The position numbers were made by a program, and so were the translations under genes. The notes below the pieces were generated by a model that ran no database searches, was not told the DNA's origin, and was given only the letters and a program-made list of their open reading frames with translations. This document shows positions 28,135-34,792 of a stretch of 62,293 nt of DNA, piece by piece; position 1 is the stretch's first letter; every line of letters starts with the position of its first letter. This stretch comes from a virus: positions 1-62,293 of IMG/VR virus record IMGVR_UViG_3300031726_000004. The stretch is one strand, 5' to 3'.

Positions 28135-28543
28135 TCACTGCCGTTTCAATTGTTCGCCGCACTTGCAGATCGCGCGTGACGCGCGCCGCAAGCCCGGACA
28201 ATTCAGAACGGACGACGCCGCAAAGCATGTCCGCCATTTCAATGAACTCCGCGAACTCGACTAGACGTCCCTCGCGTTCTGCGATGCGCAATTCGAGATC
28301 GCGCGTCCGCGCGTCACTCACGCGGGTTTGCGCCGCTGATTTGTTGACGCGCCTATCTTCACTGTCACGCCAGCGCAAATAATCGTGCACAACCTGCACT
28401 AGATAATATTTGCCGGACACGTCTTTGCGCAATGCGCCTTGCTGCGTGAGTTTGAGCACCCATTCGCGCGAACACATCAGCAGATGCGCAACCGCGTCCT
28501 GCGAAATCAACGGCCCGTTGTCGTCAAGTGGTTTTTTGGCCAT
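27974..28543 (-). CDS. terS: Terminase small subunit (Nu1-like)
   Basis: The 189-residue protein has an N-terminal winged helix of the lambda Nu1 type, residues 13-55 (ISQDAVAHLLMCSREWVLKL, then GKYYLVQVVHDYLRW). A central helical region (SDARTRDLELRIAEREGRLV) is followed by a flexible Gly-rich C-terminus. It would bind cos or pac DNA and recruit the large subunit. ATG 28543 follows GGGAAG at nine bases. Confidence 0.85.
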   Translation of the reverse strand: MAKKPLDDNGPLISQDAVAHLLMCSREWVLKLTQQGALRKDVSGKYYLVQVVHDYLRWRDSEDRRVNKSAAQTRVSDARTRDLELRIAEREGRLVEFAEFIEMADMLCGVVRSELSGLAARVTRDLQVRRTIETAVNDILDTLADAATESARMVGEGRATAEAIAAAFTGGLGGAKPNLPAERGGTGTA

Positions 28544-28595
28544 CGAGCAAGGCTTCCCCGCGGTCGGTATCCCGGTACATTTTTACAAATATGTT

Positions 28596-28636
28596 TTGAC
28601 TAGGGCCTTGCGCCCTAGGGCGCGACGCCCTATCTT
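28596..28636 (+). promoter_or_regulatory. Promoter with two tandem TAGGGC-N5-GCCCTA operators (ardC)
   Basis: Two 17-bp dyads, TAGGGC-cttgc-GCCCTA (28601-28617) and TAGGGC-gcgac-GCCCTA (28616-28632), overlap by two bases. The second lies between a -35-like TTGCGC (28608-28613) and a -10-like TATCTT (28631-28636) with 17-base spacing. The same arrangement, with a better -35, recurs at 29611-29639. The site drives ardC and is probably controlled by one DNA-binding protein. The 28544-28675 gap also holds the start region of the divergent late operon. Confidence 0.7.
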
Positions 28637-28675
28637 AGTTAGACGGAAGACGGAAACGAAAGAGAACAAAACAAA

Positions 28676-29548
28676 ATGGCACGTGACCTTTACCAGCAAG
28701 TTACAGACAGGATGGTTGCAGCGCTTGAAGCGGGCAACGTTCCTTGGATACGACCCTATAGCGTGTCGGGATCAGCCATTCCGATGAACGCAATCAGCAA
28801 TCGCCCGTACAGCGGCATTAACGTGGTGCTGTTCTGGATTTCGAAAGCGGAAGGTTATGCGACCTCGCGTTACCTGACCTTCAAGCAAGCCAAAGAAGCC
28901 GGCGGGCACGTGCGCAAGGGCGAAAAGGGCATGCCGCTGTATTTCTTCAAGCAACTCGCCATCCAAGACAAGGCAACGGGCGAAGACAAAACGATCCCGA
29001 TGCTTCGCGAATACACCGTGTTCAATGTGGCGCAATGCGACGACCTGCCCGAGCACATCGTCACGGGCAAGACCAGCACCACACCGAAAAATCCCGATGA
29101 TCGCGCGGCGGAAGCCGATGCATTCATCGCCGCGACAGGCGCGGACTTTCGCGAGGGCACGGGCAAGCCTTGCTACATCCCTTCGAAAGACTTCATTGCA
29201 ATGCCGTCGTTCAAGGATTTCCACGCCGCTCCGAACTTCTACAGCGTGGCATTTCATGAACTGGCGCATTGGACAGGCGCGAAGTCACGCCTTGATCGCG
29301 ACTTTTCGGGCCGGTTCGGCACGAAGCAATATGCCGCTGAAGAGTTGGTGGCCGAACTCAGCGCCGCGTTTCTCTGTGCAGAGTTTGGTTTCGACAACGA
29401 ACAGCAGAACGCGGCCTATCTCGCAAGCTGGATTGAACTGCTTAAGGAAGACAAGCGGGCAATCTTCACCGCCGCAAGCAAGGCGCAAGCCGCTGCAAAC
29501 TACCTCCGCGATCTGGCCATCGCGGAACCTGAAGCACTCGCCGCATGA
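28676..29548 (+). CDS. ardC: ArdC-type antirestriction protein with zincin domain
   Basis: The 290-residue protein matches ArdC. The N-terminal ssDNA-binding domain occupies residues 1-125 (RMVAALEAGNVPWIRPY, then NRPYSGINVVLFW, FKQAKEAGGHVRKGEKG). A metallopeptidase-like domain occupies about residues 145-285, with HELAH at 194-198 (FHELAHWTG) and YAAEELVAELSAAFL supplying a likely third zinc ligand. ArdC proteins protect incoming DNA from host restriction. As the first gene of the rightward early operon it would be made early. Confidence 0.93.
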   Translation: MARDLYQQVTDRMVAALEAGNVPWIRPYSVSGSAIPMNAISNRPYSGINVVLFWISKAEGYATSRYLTFKQAKEAGGHVRKGEKGMPLYFFKQLAIQDKATGEDKTIPMLREYTVFNVAQCDDLPEHIVTGKTSTTPKNPDDRAAEADAFIAATGADFREGTGKPCYIPSKDFIAMPSFKDFHAAPNFYSVAFHELAHWTGAKSRLDRDFSGRFGTKQYAAEELVAELSAAFLCAEFGFDNEQQNAAYLASWIELLKEDKRAIFTAASKAQAAANYLRDLAIAEPEALAA

Positions 29549-29599
29549 TGTTTCGACACTGCACCGCCGCACAAAGGCGGTGCAGCACGAAGCACCAAC
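29546..29599 (+). repeat. Repeated intercistronic hairpin, copy A
   Basis: Directly at the ardC stop, a stem of ten perfect pairs, CTGCACCGCC (29559-29568) with GGCGGTGCAG (29576-29585), has a seven-base loop. Outer bases (GTTTCG ... CGAAGC) extend it. The same element with changes recurs at 30097-30145, also immediately after a stop. There is no T-run, so it may stabilise or process mRNA rather than terminate it. Confidence 0.7.
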
Positions 29600-29610
29600 C
29601 GTAAGAACAC

Positions 29611-29639
29611 TTGACACCTAGGGCGTAATGCCCTATTTC
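29611..29639 (+). promoter_or_regulatory. Promoter with TAGGGC-N5-GCCCTA operator, second copy
   Basis: TTGACA (29611-29616), a 17-base spacer and TATTTC (29634-29639) form a sigma-70-like promoter. The dyad TAGGGC-gtaat-GCCCTA (29619-29635) fills the spacer. The arrangement is the same as at ardC. It would drive the small genes from 29663 onward. Confidence 0.75.
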
Positions 29640-29662
29640 TAAGACAACGAAACGAAAGACGA

Positions 29663-29881
29663 ATGCAAATGGCCACTTGGCACCAGTTAAACGCCCCCGC
29701 TGTTCCGCTGTATCACGCGACGGAATGGACGGTGGTAATCGATCCCCCAAACGAAATGCGCGCGCTCATGACGTTCAAGACGAAGGCCCTTGCCGACGTC
29801 TACAGGCGAAACCTGAAAGCGAATAACCCGCGCATCTATCCGCACAGCTACATCTTGAAACCCGCAAAGGCCACCCGATGA
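29663..29881 (+). CDS. Hypothetical small protein
   Basis: The 72-residue protein lies right behind the second operator-promoter. It has an alpha/beta pattern (ATEWTVVIDPPNEMRALMTF, then ALADVYRRNLKAN) and a basic end (ILKPAKATR). ATG 29669 is an alternative start. It overlaps the next gene by four bases. No known family was recognised. Confidence 0.6.
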   Translation: MQMATWHQLNAPAVPLYHATEWTVVIDPPNEMRALMTFKTKALADVYRRNLKANNPRIYPHSYILKPAKATR

Positions 29882-30099
29882 CAGACACCACCACCAACGC
29901 CGCCCCGGTCAAGTTCACTCTGCAACGTGTGCGGCTCAACAGCGGCGGTTATGACAGCGGCGGTTCATATTGGGGCGTGGATGCCCCGCTCTATTGGGCC
30001 ACCGACGAAACCGAAAGCTTCTATTTTCGCGCCGCAGATCGGCAAGCGGCCAAGACGCACATTCGAACCAAGCACCCGACCGCAATGTTCTACCGCTGA
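29878..30099 (+). CDS. Hypothetical small protein
   Basis: The 73-residue protein starts in an ATGA overlap with the preceding gene. It contains YDSGGSYWGVDAPLYWA and a basic end (AKTHIRTKHPTAMFYR), a pattern shared by small proteins of plasmids and phages. Function is unknown. The hairpin copy B begins at its stop codon. Confidence 0.6.
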   Translation: MTDTTTNAAPVKFTLQRVRLNSGGYDSGGSYWGVDAPLYWATDETESFYFRAADRQAAKTHIRTKHPTAMFYR

Positions 30100-30145
30100 T
30101 GTTTCGACACTGCACCGCATGCGAGCGATGCAGCACGAAGCAACA
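30097..30145 (+). repeat. Repeated intercistronic hairpin, copy B
   Basis: This is the second copy of the element at 29546-29599. CTGCACCGC (30110-30118) faces GCGATGCAG (30125-30133) with one mismatch and a six-base loop, inside flanks TGATGTTTCGACA and CACGAAGCAACAAC that match copy A almost exactly. The conserved flanks and changed loop point to a selected structure. Confidence 0.65.
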
Positions 30146-30169
30146 ACTTCAAATCAGATTGGGGACGCC

Positions 30170-30469
30170 ATGACTATCAACAGCATTTCCGACTTTCGCA
30201 AAGCGATACGCAACGGTCCTTATGCATGGCCGGGCGGTTACCCGCTGTTCTTCATCATGGGTGACGGCGAAGCACTGTCATTCAAGGCCGCGAAATCCAA
30301 CCGCCGCGCCATGCTTGAAGCCTTGCGCGACAAAGACACCAGACCGCGCGACCAATGGTTGCCCATCGCTTGCGAAATCAATTGGGAAGATCAGAGTTTG
30401 TTCTGTTCCCACACCAACGACAAAATAGAAGCCGCCTATGAAGGCGAGGAAACGGATAACAACGGATGA
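30170..30469 (+). CDS. Hypothetical protein
   Basis: The 99-residue protein starts MTINSISDFRKAIRNGPYAW at ATG 30170, preceded by GGGGA. It has a C-terminal acidic stretch (IEAAYEGEETDNNG). WPGGYPLFFIMGDGEALSFK is a conserved-looking core found in small phage proteins. Function is unknown. Confidence 0.65.
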   Translation: MTINSISDFRKAIRNGPYAWPGGYPLFFIMGDGEALSFKAAKSNRRAMLEALRDKDTRPRDQWLPIACEINWEDQSLFCSHTNDKIEAAYEGEETDNNG

Positions 30470-30540
30470 AGCGCACAGCAGCAATTCCCTACGCATCGAT
30501 TGATGTACTTCAGCGCAACACCAGAAAGCACACCCAACCA

Positions 30541-30777
30541 ATGACCACTTGGAAACTAATCCACGTTGAAACCGGAGTTGAACTTCGCGCCGATGATCTT
30601 TGCCAGACCTTTCGCGGTGAAAAGGCGCGGATCACCAGCCTCACACCGCCGACGCATGCGCCATCAACGGGGCGAGTTTACATCCGCATGATTGGCGACC
30701 CTCACACGCCTGAGACCGAGCAAGGCTACTATCCCGGCGTCATAGGCGCGAAGTTCATTCGATCGGAGATCAACTAG
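30541..30777 (+). CDS. Hypothetical small protein, MTTWKLIH-type
   Basis: The 78-residue product starts MTTWKLIHVETGVELRADD, the usual start of this small family; an ATG at 30466 that overlaps the previous gene would add 25 residues. It carries FRGEKARITSLTPP, GRVYIRM and YYPGVIGAKF, a small beta-barrel-like pattern common on plasmids and phages of Proteobacteria. Function is unknown. Confidence 0.7.
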   Translation: MTTWKLIHVETGVELRADDLCQTFRGEKARITSLTPPTHAPSTGRVYIRMIGDPHTPETEQGYYPGVIGAKFIRSEIN

Positions 30778-30778
30778 C

Positions 30779-31090
30779 ATGCGCTATCAGATTTGGTACA
30801 TGCGTCCGACGTGGTTTGCAGAGGGCATCATGGGCAAGTTGCCCGATGCCGGCAATCTACACGCGACACATCTGCACTTGACCAACATCGACGCCAACGG
30901 CCTTGATGCCGGCTATGCCGCGATGCAAGCCGAACATTGGTCGCCGAACGGCGAAGCCCGCCCCTTGATCGAAATCCTAGGACTTGAACACACGTCGATG
31001 TGTGTGGGTGACGTGCTGATTGATGACGTTGGCAACGTGCACACGGTGGCGAATACCGGGTTCAAGGCGATAGGCGGGTTTCGGCCATGA
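30779..31090 (+). CDS. Hypothetical protein, conserved in plasmids and phages
   Basis: The 103-residue protein carries IWYMRPTWFAEGIMGKLPD, ATHLHLTNID, WSPNGEARPLIE and HTSMCVGDVLIDDVGN, a set of motifs conserved in a family often carried by mobile elements. Function is unknown. It overlaps the next gene by four bases. Confidence 0.75.
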   Translation: MRYQIWYMRPTWFAEGIMGKLPDAGNLHATHLHLTNIDANGLDAGYAAMQAEHWSPNGEARPLIEILGLEHTSMCVGDVLIDDVGNVHTVANTGFKAIGGFRP

Positions 31091-31263
31091 TCATCGTCGC
31101 GCTAATCATCATCGTCGCGTTTCTGTACGCGATCAATCGCAAACTGCAACCGGCAATGACGTGGCAAGAGCGCCACAAGCGCTTGAAGCGCAACGTCCTG
31201 ATCTGCGCTGCAATCGTCACGCTGTACTACGCAATCGATCTAGCGAGGTTTTACTACCCATGA
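31087..31263 (+). CDS. Small two-TM membrane protein
   Basis: The 58-residue protein starts at ATG 31087 in an ATGA overlap with the upstream stop. It begins MIIVALIIIVAFLYAI (first membrane helix); a second helix is LICAAIVTLYYAIDLA, with a basic loop between (WQERHKRLKRN). Its stop overlaps the next start. Confidence 0.6.
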   Translation: MIIVALIIIVAFLYAINRKLQPAMTWQERHKRLKRNVLICAAIVTLYYAIDLARFYYP

Positions 31264-31502
31264 CACCGCGCAAGCCACGACCATTCATGAGCGCGAAACG
31301 GTTTGAAGAGGCAATCGAACTGCTCAACCTCAATCAAACACAAGCCGGGAAATTCCTGGGGATCAATGGCCGCACCTCGCGACGCTACATCGCGGGTGAT
31401 CTGCTCATTCCCAAATCGGTCGCGATGCTTTTAGAACTGATGGTCCTGAAAAAGGTGAAGCCGGACGGCGTTCTCGAACTGATAGGAGAAGACGCGCAAT
31501 GA
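31260..31502 (+). CDS. Small helix-turn-helix regulator
   Basis: The 80-residue protein starts MTPRKPRPFMSAKRFEEAIE at ATG 31260. Residues 15-65 form an HTH unit (ELLNLNQTQAGKFLGINGRT, then SRRYIAGDLLIPKSVAMLLE) like those of XRE-type repressors. It could be the protein that binds the TAGGGC-N5-GCCCTA sites of its own operon, but this is inference. It overlaps both neighbours by four bases. Confidence 0.7.
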   Translation: MTPRKPRPFMSAKRFEEAIELLNLNQTQAGKFLGINGRTSRRYIAGDLLIPKSVAMLLELMVLKKVKPDGVLELIGEDAQ

Positions 31503-31660
31503 AAGTGCCAGAGATCGCAGCGCGCGAAGCGGCAGAAGAAAGCGCCGGTTACGAAAGCCGCTTCGCAAAGATCGATACCGAACTTGCGGTTTTAAAATGG
31601 ATGGTCGGGACGAACCTCGCTTTAACGCTCGCCATTCTCGGAAAACTATTCCTGCATTGA
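31499..31660 (+). CDS. Small membrane-anchored protein
   Basis: The 53-residue protein starts at ATG 31499 behind AGGAG. The first 35 residues are acidic and helical (AAREAAEESAGYESRFAKID). A single C-terminal membrane helix follows (GTNLALTLAILGKLF). It is the last gene of the rightward early operon. Confidence 0.55.
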   Translation: MKVPEIAAREAAEESAGYESRFAKIDTELAVLKWMVGTNLALTLAILGKLFLH

Positions 31661-31690
31661 GCTAACTAATCGAGCGGACAAAACCAAACG

Positions 31691-31715
31691 GCGGCCTTCG
31701 GGCCGCTATTTTTTT
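31691..31715 (+). terminator. Rho-independent terminator of the rightward early operon
   Basis: The stem GCGGCC (31691-31696), UUCG loop and GGCCGC (31701-31706) are followed by TATTTTTTT. It is a textbook intrinsic terminator with a stable tetraloop, placed 30 bases after the last stop codon. Confidence 0.93.
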
Positions 31716-32147
31716 GTGTCAGCCTCACTGCCATGCACATGAAACCGTAAGGAAAACTGAACAAAATATGGCGATATATCGGGGGCGGCGCCCTCGCAGG
31801 TGTCAGCGTGACGTTGTACGGTCCCTAAAAACAACTAACTCAACTGAGCAAGAGAAACGAACAACAACACACACACATGCATTGCTTTGTTGTCGTGCCT
31901 ATGCCCAGCCATAGCCAAGGGCACGGGCATTGATGATCATGTGTTGTCGATCAATGCATGACATCAACACATCGATCATGCATGCACGCATCAGCACGTA
32001 CACACACGACAGCACAGCATGCCCCTGCCTATGCATGTGCACACTGCCATGCTCAATGCACTCGCTTACTAAGCATCATGCCTTTGAGACAGGGAGGGGG
32101 GGCACCCCACCCCTACCCCGCCGCCGCTTTGTTTGTATTGTTGCTGA
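31716..32147. other. Non-coding gap with CATG/TGCA-rich composition
   Basis: This 432-base stretch lies between the rightward early operon and the convergent gpZ-like gene. It has no convincing gene: short open frames lack Shine-Dalgarno sequences and protein-like composition. It is crowded with ATGCAT, CATG and CACACA words (about 31860-32080) and ends in a G-run followed by a C-run (about 32092-32122) that could pair. No promoter was recognised. Confidence 0.6.
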
Positions 32148-32678
32148 TCACCAAGGCAAGAACTGCGCTAGCTTGCGCTCCATTGCTTCAGGTAGTTCGT
32201 TGTCCATTGCTGCATCAGCAAGGAAGGGCACTGCATCGCGCTCCATCTCGCGCGGGATACTGCCGCCCATCAACTTCTTGAGTGGTCCACGTGCAGCAGT
32301 GGTGCGCGCATAGACCTCGCTGCCCAGCATGAACGCATGCGCGAAACGTTGCGACTTGCCCCATGGCTTGGCACGCACACCATAAGAGAATTGCGATGGG
32401 TGAAAGTGTGCCAGCGAATAGTATTTGCCCGTCGCTGTGATCTTGTATTGCAGCATGCCGGACCACGCCTTGTCGATAACCCATGATGCCGGCGCATCGC
32501 TATAGGGCACACCGAGTTGCTTTGCTGTCTGTCGCTTGACTGCCGTCGTCAACTTGCCACCGACTTGATTGAGTGTCCACGCTGCAAGCTGGCGCGCTTT
32601 GCCTTGACCTAACTCGACAGCGGCGCGCTGAAACATATCAAGGTTGGCAAGGTCCAACGTGATCTCAAAATCAGGCAC
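32148..32678 (-). CDS. Tail completion protein, lambda gpZ-like
   Basis: The 176-residue protein has the features of minor tail protein Z: WTLNQVGGKLTTAVKRQTAK, then VPYSDAPASWVIDKAWSGML, WGKSQRFAHAFMLGSEVYAR and RGPLKKLMGGSIPREMER. GpZ positions DNA at the head-tail joint. GTG 32678 is chosen as start because the preceding in-frame stretch is Arg/Trp-rich and not protein-like; a TTG at 32846 overlapping the upstream stop remains possible. It lies outside the late operon. Confidence 0.75.
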   Translation of the reverse strand: MPDFEITLDLANLDMFQRAAVELGQGKARQLAAWTLNQVGGKLTTAVKRQTAKQLGVPYSDAPASWVIDKAWSGMLQYKITATGKYYSLAHFHPSQFSYGVRAKPWGKSQRFAHAFMLGSEVYARTTAARGPLKKLMGGSIPREMERDAVPFLADAAMDNELPEAMERKLAQFLPW

Positions 32679-32842
32679 GGGACGCCGCCTCTCAACAGGC
32701 GAGCCGCACCCCTTCCGTTTGTCGGGGGGACGCATCAAGGGGCGCGGCTCTTTGGGGATGTTCACCACGGACGCAAGTATGGCAGTCCAGTTGTGCACGC
32801 GAAGCATCCACCACCGTTTTTTGCGCCAGTCAACCGCTATTC

Positions 32843-33454
32843 TCAACCCGCTTCCACAATCGCGGTTGATATGTCCCCGAACACCTCGGAAAGCATGGTC
32901 TTGTCGATCTCAAGGCTATCGGTCTGCACCAGCCGCTTGGTGATCACCCGGCGCAACCGGGCGCGCGCTTCCACGTAGTTCATCGGTCCAAGCCGCGCCA
33001 GCCTGTAGACTCGAAACGCGCTGTTGAACCACGCCAGATCACCGCGCGCATTGGCTTGCACCAGCAAATCCCGAACCCTCTTGGTTGCCGCCCTCACACG
33101 CAACATCACCGCGTCATGCTCGGTGAGTTTGATATCAAGATCACCGGAAGCGCCGATGATCTCCCGGCGCACGCGATCGACAGCAACAGCAAGCCGCCCC
33201 GTTCGATCATGCGGCAAGCGTGCTGCCACGTGATCAACCATGTTTTCCGTCGTGTCCCGATCCTGCATCCAATAGGCAGCGACGATTTCAGACCACGCCC
33301 AACGCTGTCGCCACACCCGAAACGATTGTTCAAGATCACGCGTCGCATCGATGATGCATGGCTCACCATAGGGAATGCTGACAACGTAAATCGCACCGAT
33401 CCCGCACAGATGCAGATATTCCCGATCGGCACGGCGCGGCAGATCGAATGACAT
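32843..33454 (-). CDS. Hypothetical protein
   Basis: The 203-residue protein starts MSFDLPRRADREYLHLCG at ATG 33454. The N-terminal GAIYVVSIPYGEPCIIDATR, followed by a QSFRVWRQRW segment, faintly resembles a GIY-YIG-like fold but lacks clear catalytic residues. The C-terminal 100 residues are helical and basic. Function is unknown. Confidence 0.6.
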   Translation of the reverse strand: MSFDLPRRADREYLHLCGIGAIYVVSIPYGEPCIIDATRDLEQSFRVWRQRWAWSEIVAAYWMQDRDTTENMVDHVAARLPHDRTGRLAVAVDRVRREIIGASGDLDIKLTEHDAVMLRVRAATKRVRDLLVQANARGDLAWFNSAFRVYRLARLGPMNYVEARARLRRVITKRLVQTDSLEIDKTMLSEVFGDISTAIVEAG

Positions 33455-33455
33455 G

Positions 33456-33962
33456 TCAGAACACCAACACCCTGTCACGGTTCAAATAGTCAGCAATCAG
33501 ATCACAACCCTTATCGTGTCGCGACCGCCACGTGTCGCCATAGCCGCCACGCTTGCGCGTCACCCAATCAGCATCACGCCCCAACGAATGCGCCATCGCT
33601 ACCGCGTTGACCGCTTCGCACAGATGCGGATATGTCAAAAACAGGTATTGCATCGGCCAATAGCACGACATCACCGCTTGCGTGATCTCGCGAACGCTCG
33701 GCGAAACGCGCGTTCTGTTTTGCATGCGCTGCGTTTTCTCCAACTCGCCCTGCTCTTTCTGTGCCACCAGATCATCAAACTCATAGGTGTAAGGCGGCCA
33801 CGCCGTGTTCGATCCGCCTGCATTTCCCATCGGCAACAATCGCAATGTCTGCATGCCCTCGCTAATGCGCCTGCCAACATGCGGACCAATCCAAATCGTC
33901 GGTCTGTCACAGTCCAACGGATCAAGCATCGCCGATCGTGATTGGTCACGCTTGATCAACAT
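33456..33962 (-). CDS. Hypothetical protein
   Basis: The 168-residue protein starts MLIKRDQSRSAMLDPLDC at ATG 33962, behind GAGGTG. It contains RPTIWIGPHVGRRISEGMQT and a helical C-terminal half (EAVNAVAMAHSLGRDADWVT). It overlaps the upstream gene by 17 bases. No family was recognised. Confidence 0.6.
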   Translation of the reverse strand: MLIKRDQSRSAMLDPLDCDRPTIWIGPHVGRRISEGMQTLRLLPMGNAGGSNTAWPPYTYEFDDLVAQKEQGELEKTQRMQNRTRVSPSVREITQAVMSCYWPMQYLFLTYPHLCEAVNAVAMAHSLGRDADWVTRKRGGYGDTWRSRHDKGCDLIADYLNRDRVLVF

Positions 33963-34473
33963 CGAACACCTCATCGATTTCAGCACCAATAAACACTTGC
34001 TTGACATCAGCGATCATCTTGAACCGCGCATTGATCGCGATCATGGTCGCGAGATCATCAGGCGAAAACCATTGCACGTCTGCCCCATATAGCTCACGCA
34101 CACGCCTTGCAGAAAATGGATGCACACCGATTGCGATCGTCAACTTGGTCTTGGGATCGCGCCCTATCAGGTAAGCATCATCAGCCACGCCACCCGCCGC
34201 CATCTTGGCTGCGATCAACGCATAGGCACGACAGAGGCGCGACCCTTCCGCATCGATCTCCAGCGATGTGCCCGTATCCATCGCCTCACGAAATCGCTCA
34301 AGCTGCGCTTGGAATTGCGCTGCCAACTTTGCGTCGTAACGTCTGAGTGCATGACGCGTCCATCTCGACTCAAACGCGCATGCGGCCTCGGTGACTTTCG
34401 GTCCCCACGACCGCATTGCAGCATCGACCTGTTTGGTGATCTGCCGGCGTGGCTCGCGGCGCTGCTCAGTCAT
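33946..34473 (-). CDS. Hypothetical protein
   Basis: The 175-residue protein has a helical, basic N-terminal half (RREPRRQITKQVDAAMRSWG) and an alpha/beta C-terminal half (LTIAIGVHPFSARRVRELYG, then FSPDDLATMIAIN). It is the first gene of a leftward cluster of four. Function is unknown. Confidence 0.6.
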   Translation of the reverse strand: MTEQRREPRRQITKQVDAAMRSWGPKVTEAACAFESRWTRHALRRYDAKLAAQFQAQLERFREAMDTGTSLEIDAEGSRLCRAYALIAAKMAAGGVADDAYLIGRDPKTKLTIAIGVHPFSARRVRELYGADVQWFSPDDLATMIAINARFKMIADVKQVFIGAEIDEVFDVDQA

Positions 34474-34491
34474 CGCGGTTCCGACCGAAAA

Positions 34492-34792
34492 GTATCAGAC
34501 GCCCCGCGAAATCTCCTATTTCCCTTATAACTCACTTTTCTATACCTCGTTCTCAGTTAGTTCTTATTTCTCTCTCTTCATTCTGTTGTTATTAGCCTCT
34601 CTAAGAAAAGAACTGATACTTCTGTCACCTCACTTGCCATTTCCCTTTGATCTTCAATGTGATGACGGCTGGTGACAGTTCGATATCAGTTCTCTAAAAC
34701 GCCTCGAAAGAACTGATACCTAAGCGAGAACTGAGGTATCAGTTCTTTTGGGGTGTATCAGTTTGCAGTTTGCGCATTTTTCGCACTGATAC
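34492..34792. repeat. CTGATAC iterons and AT-rich tract, candidate replication origin
   Basis: The word GTATCAG/CTGATAC occurs at 34492-34498, 34613-34619, 34713-34719, 34736-34742, 34755-34761 and 34786-34792, with the variant ATATCAG at 34683-34689. Most copies extend to AGAACTGATAC. AAAGAACTGATACC (34707-34720) and GGTATCAGTTCTTT (34735-34748) are a perfect 14-bp inverted repeat with a 14-base loop. Between 34510 and 34615 the plus strand is a T/C-rich AT tract. The cluster overlaps the 3' end of the primase-helicase gene. An origin is likely; a leftward terminator hairpin is the alternative. Confidence 0.6.

Noticed and set aside
28601-28632. cos site resembling lambda GGGCGGCGACCT
   Set aside because: GGGCGCGACGCCC looks similar, but the same dyad recurs inside a second promoter, so an operator explains it better. 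The true packaging site was not located.
31714-32313. Short plus-strand open frames after the early terminator
   Set aside because: They lack ribosome binding sites, have His/Thr-rich composition and run into the antisense of the gpZ-like gene.
32843-33454. GIY-YIG nuclease assignment
   Set aside because: Only a faint IYVV...G pattern is present and the catalytic Arg and Glu could not be placed.
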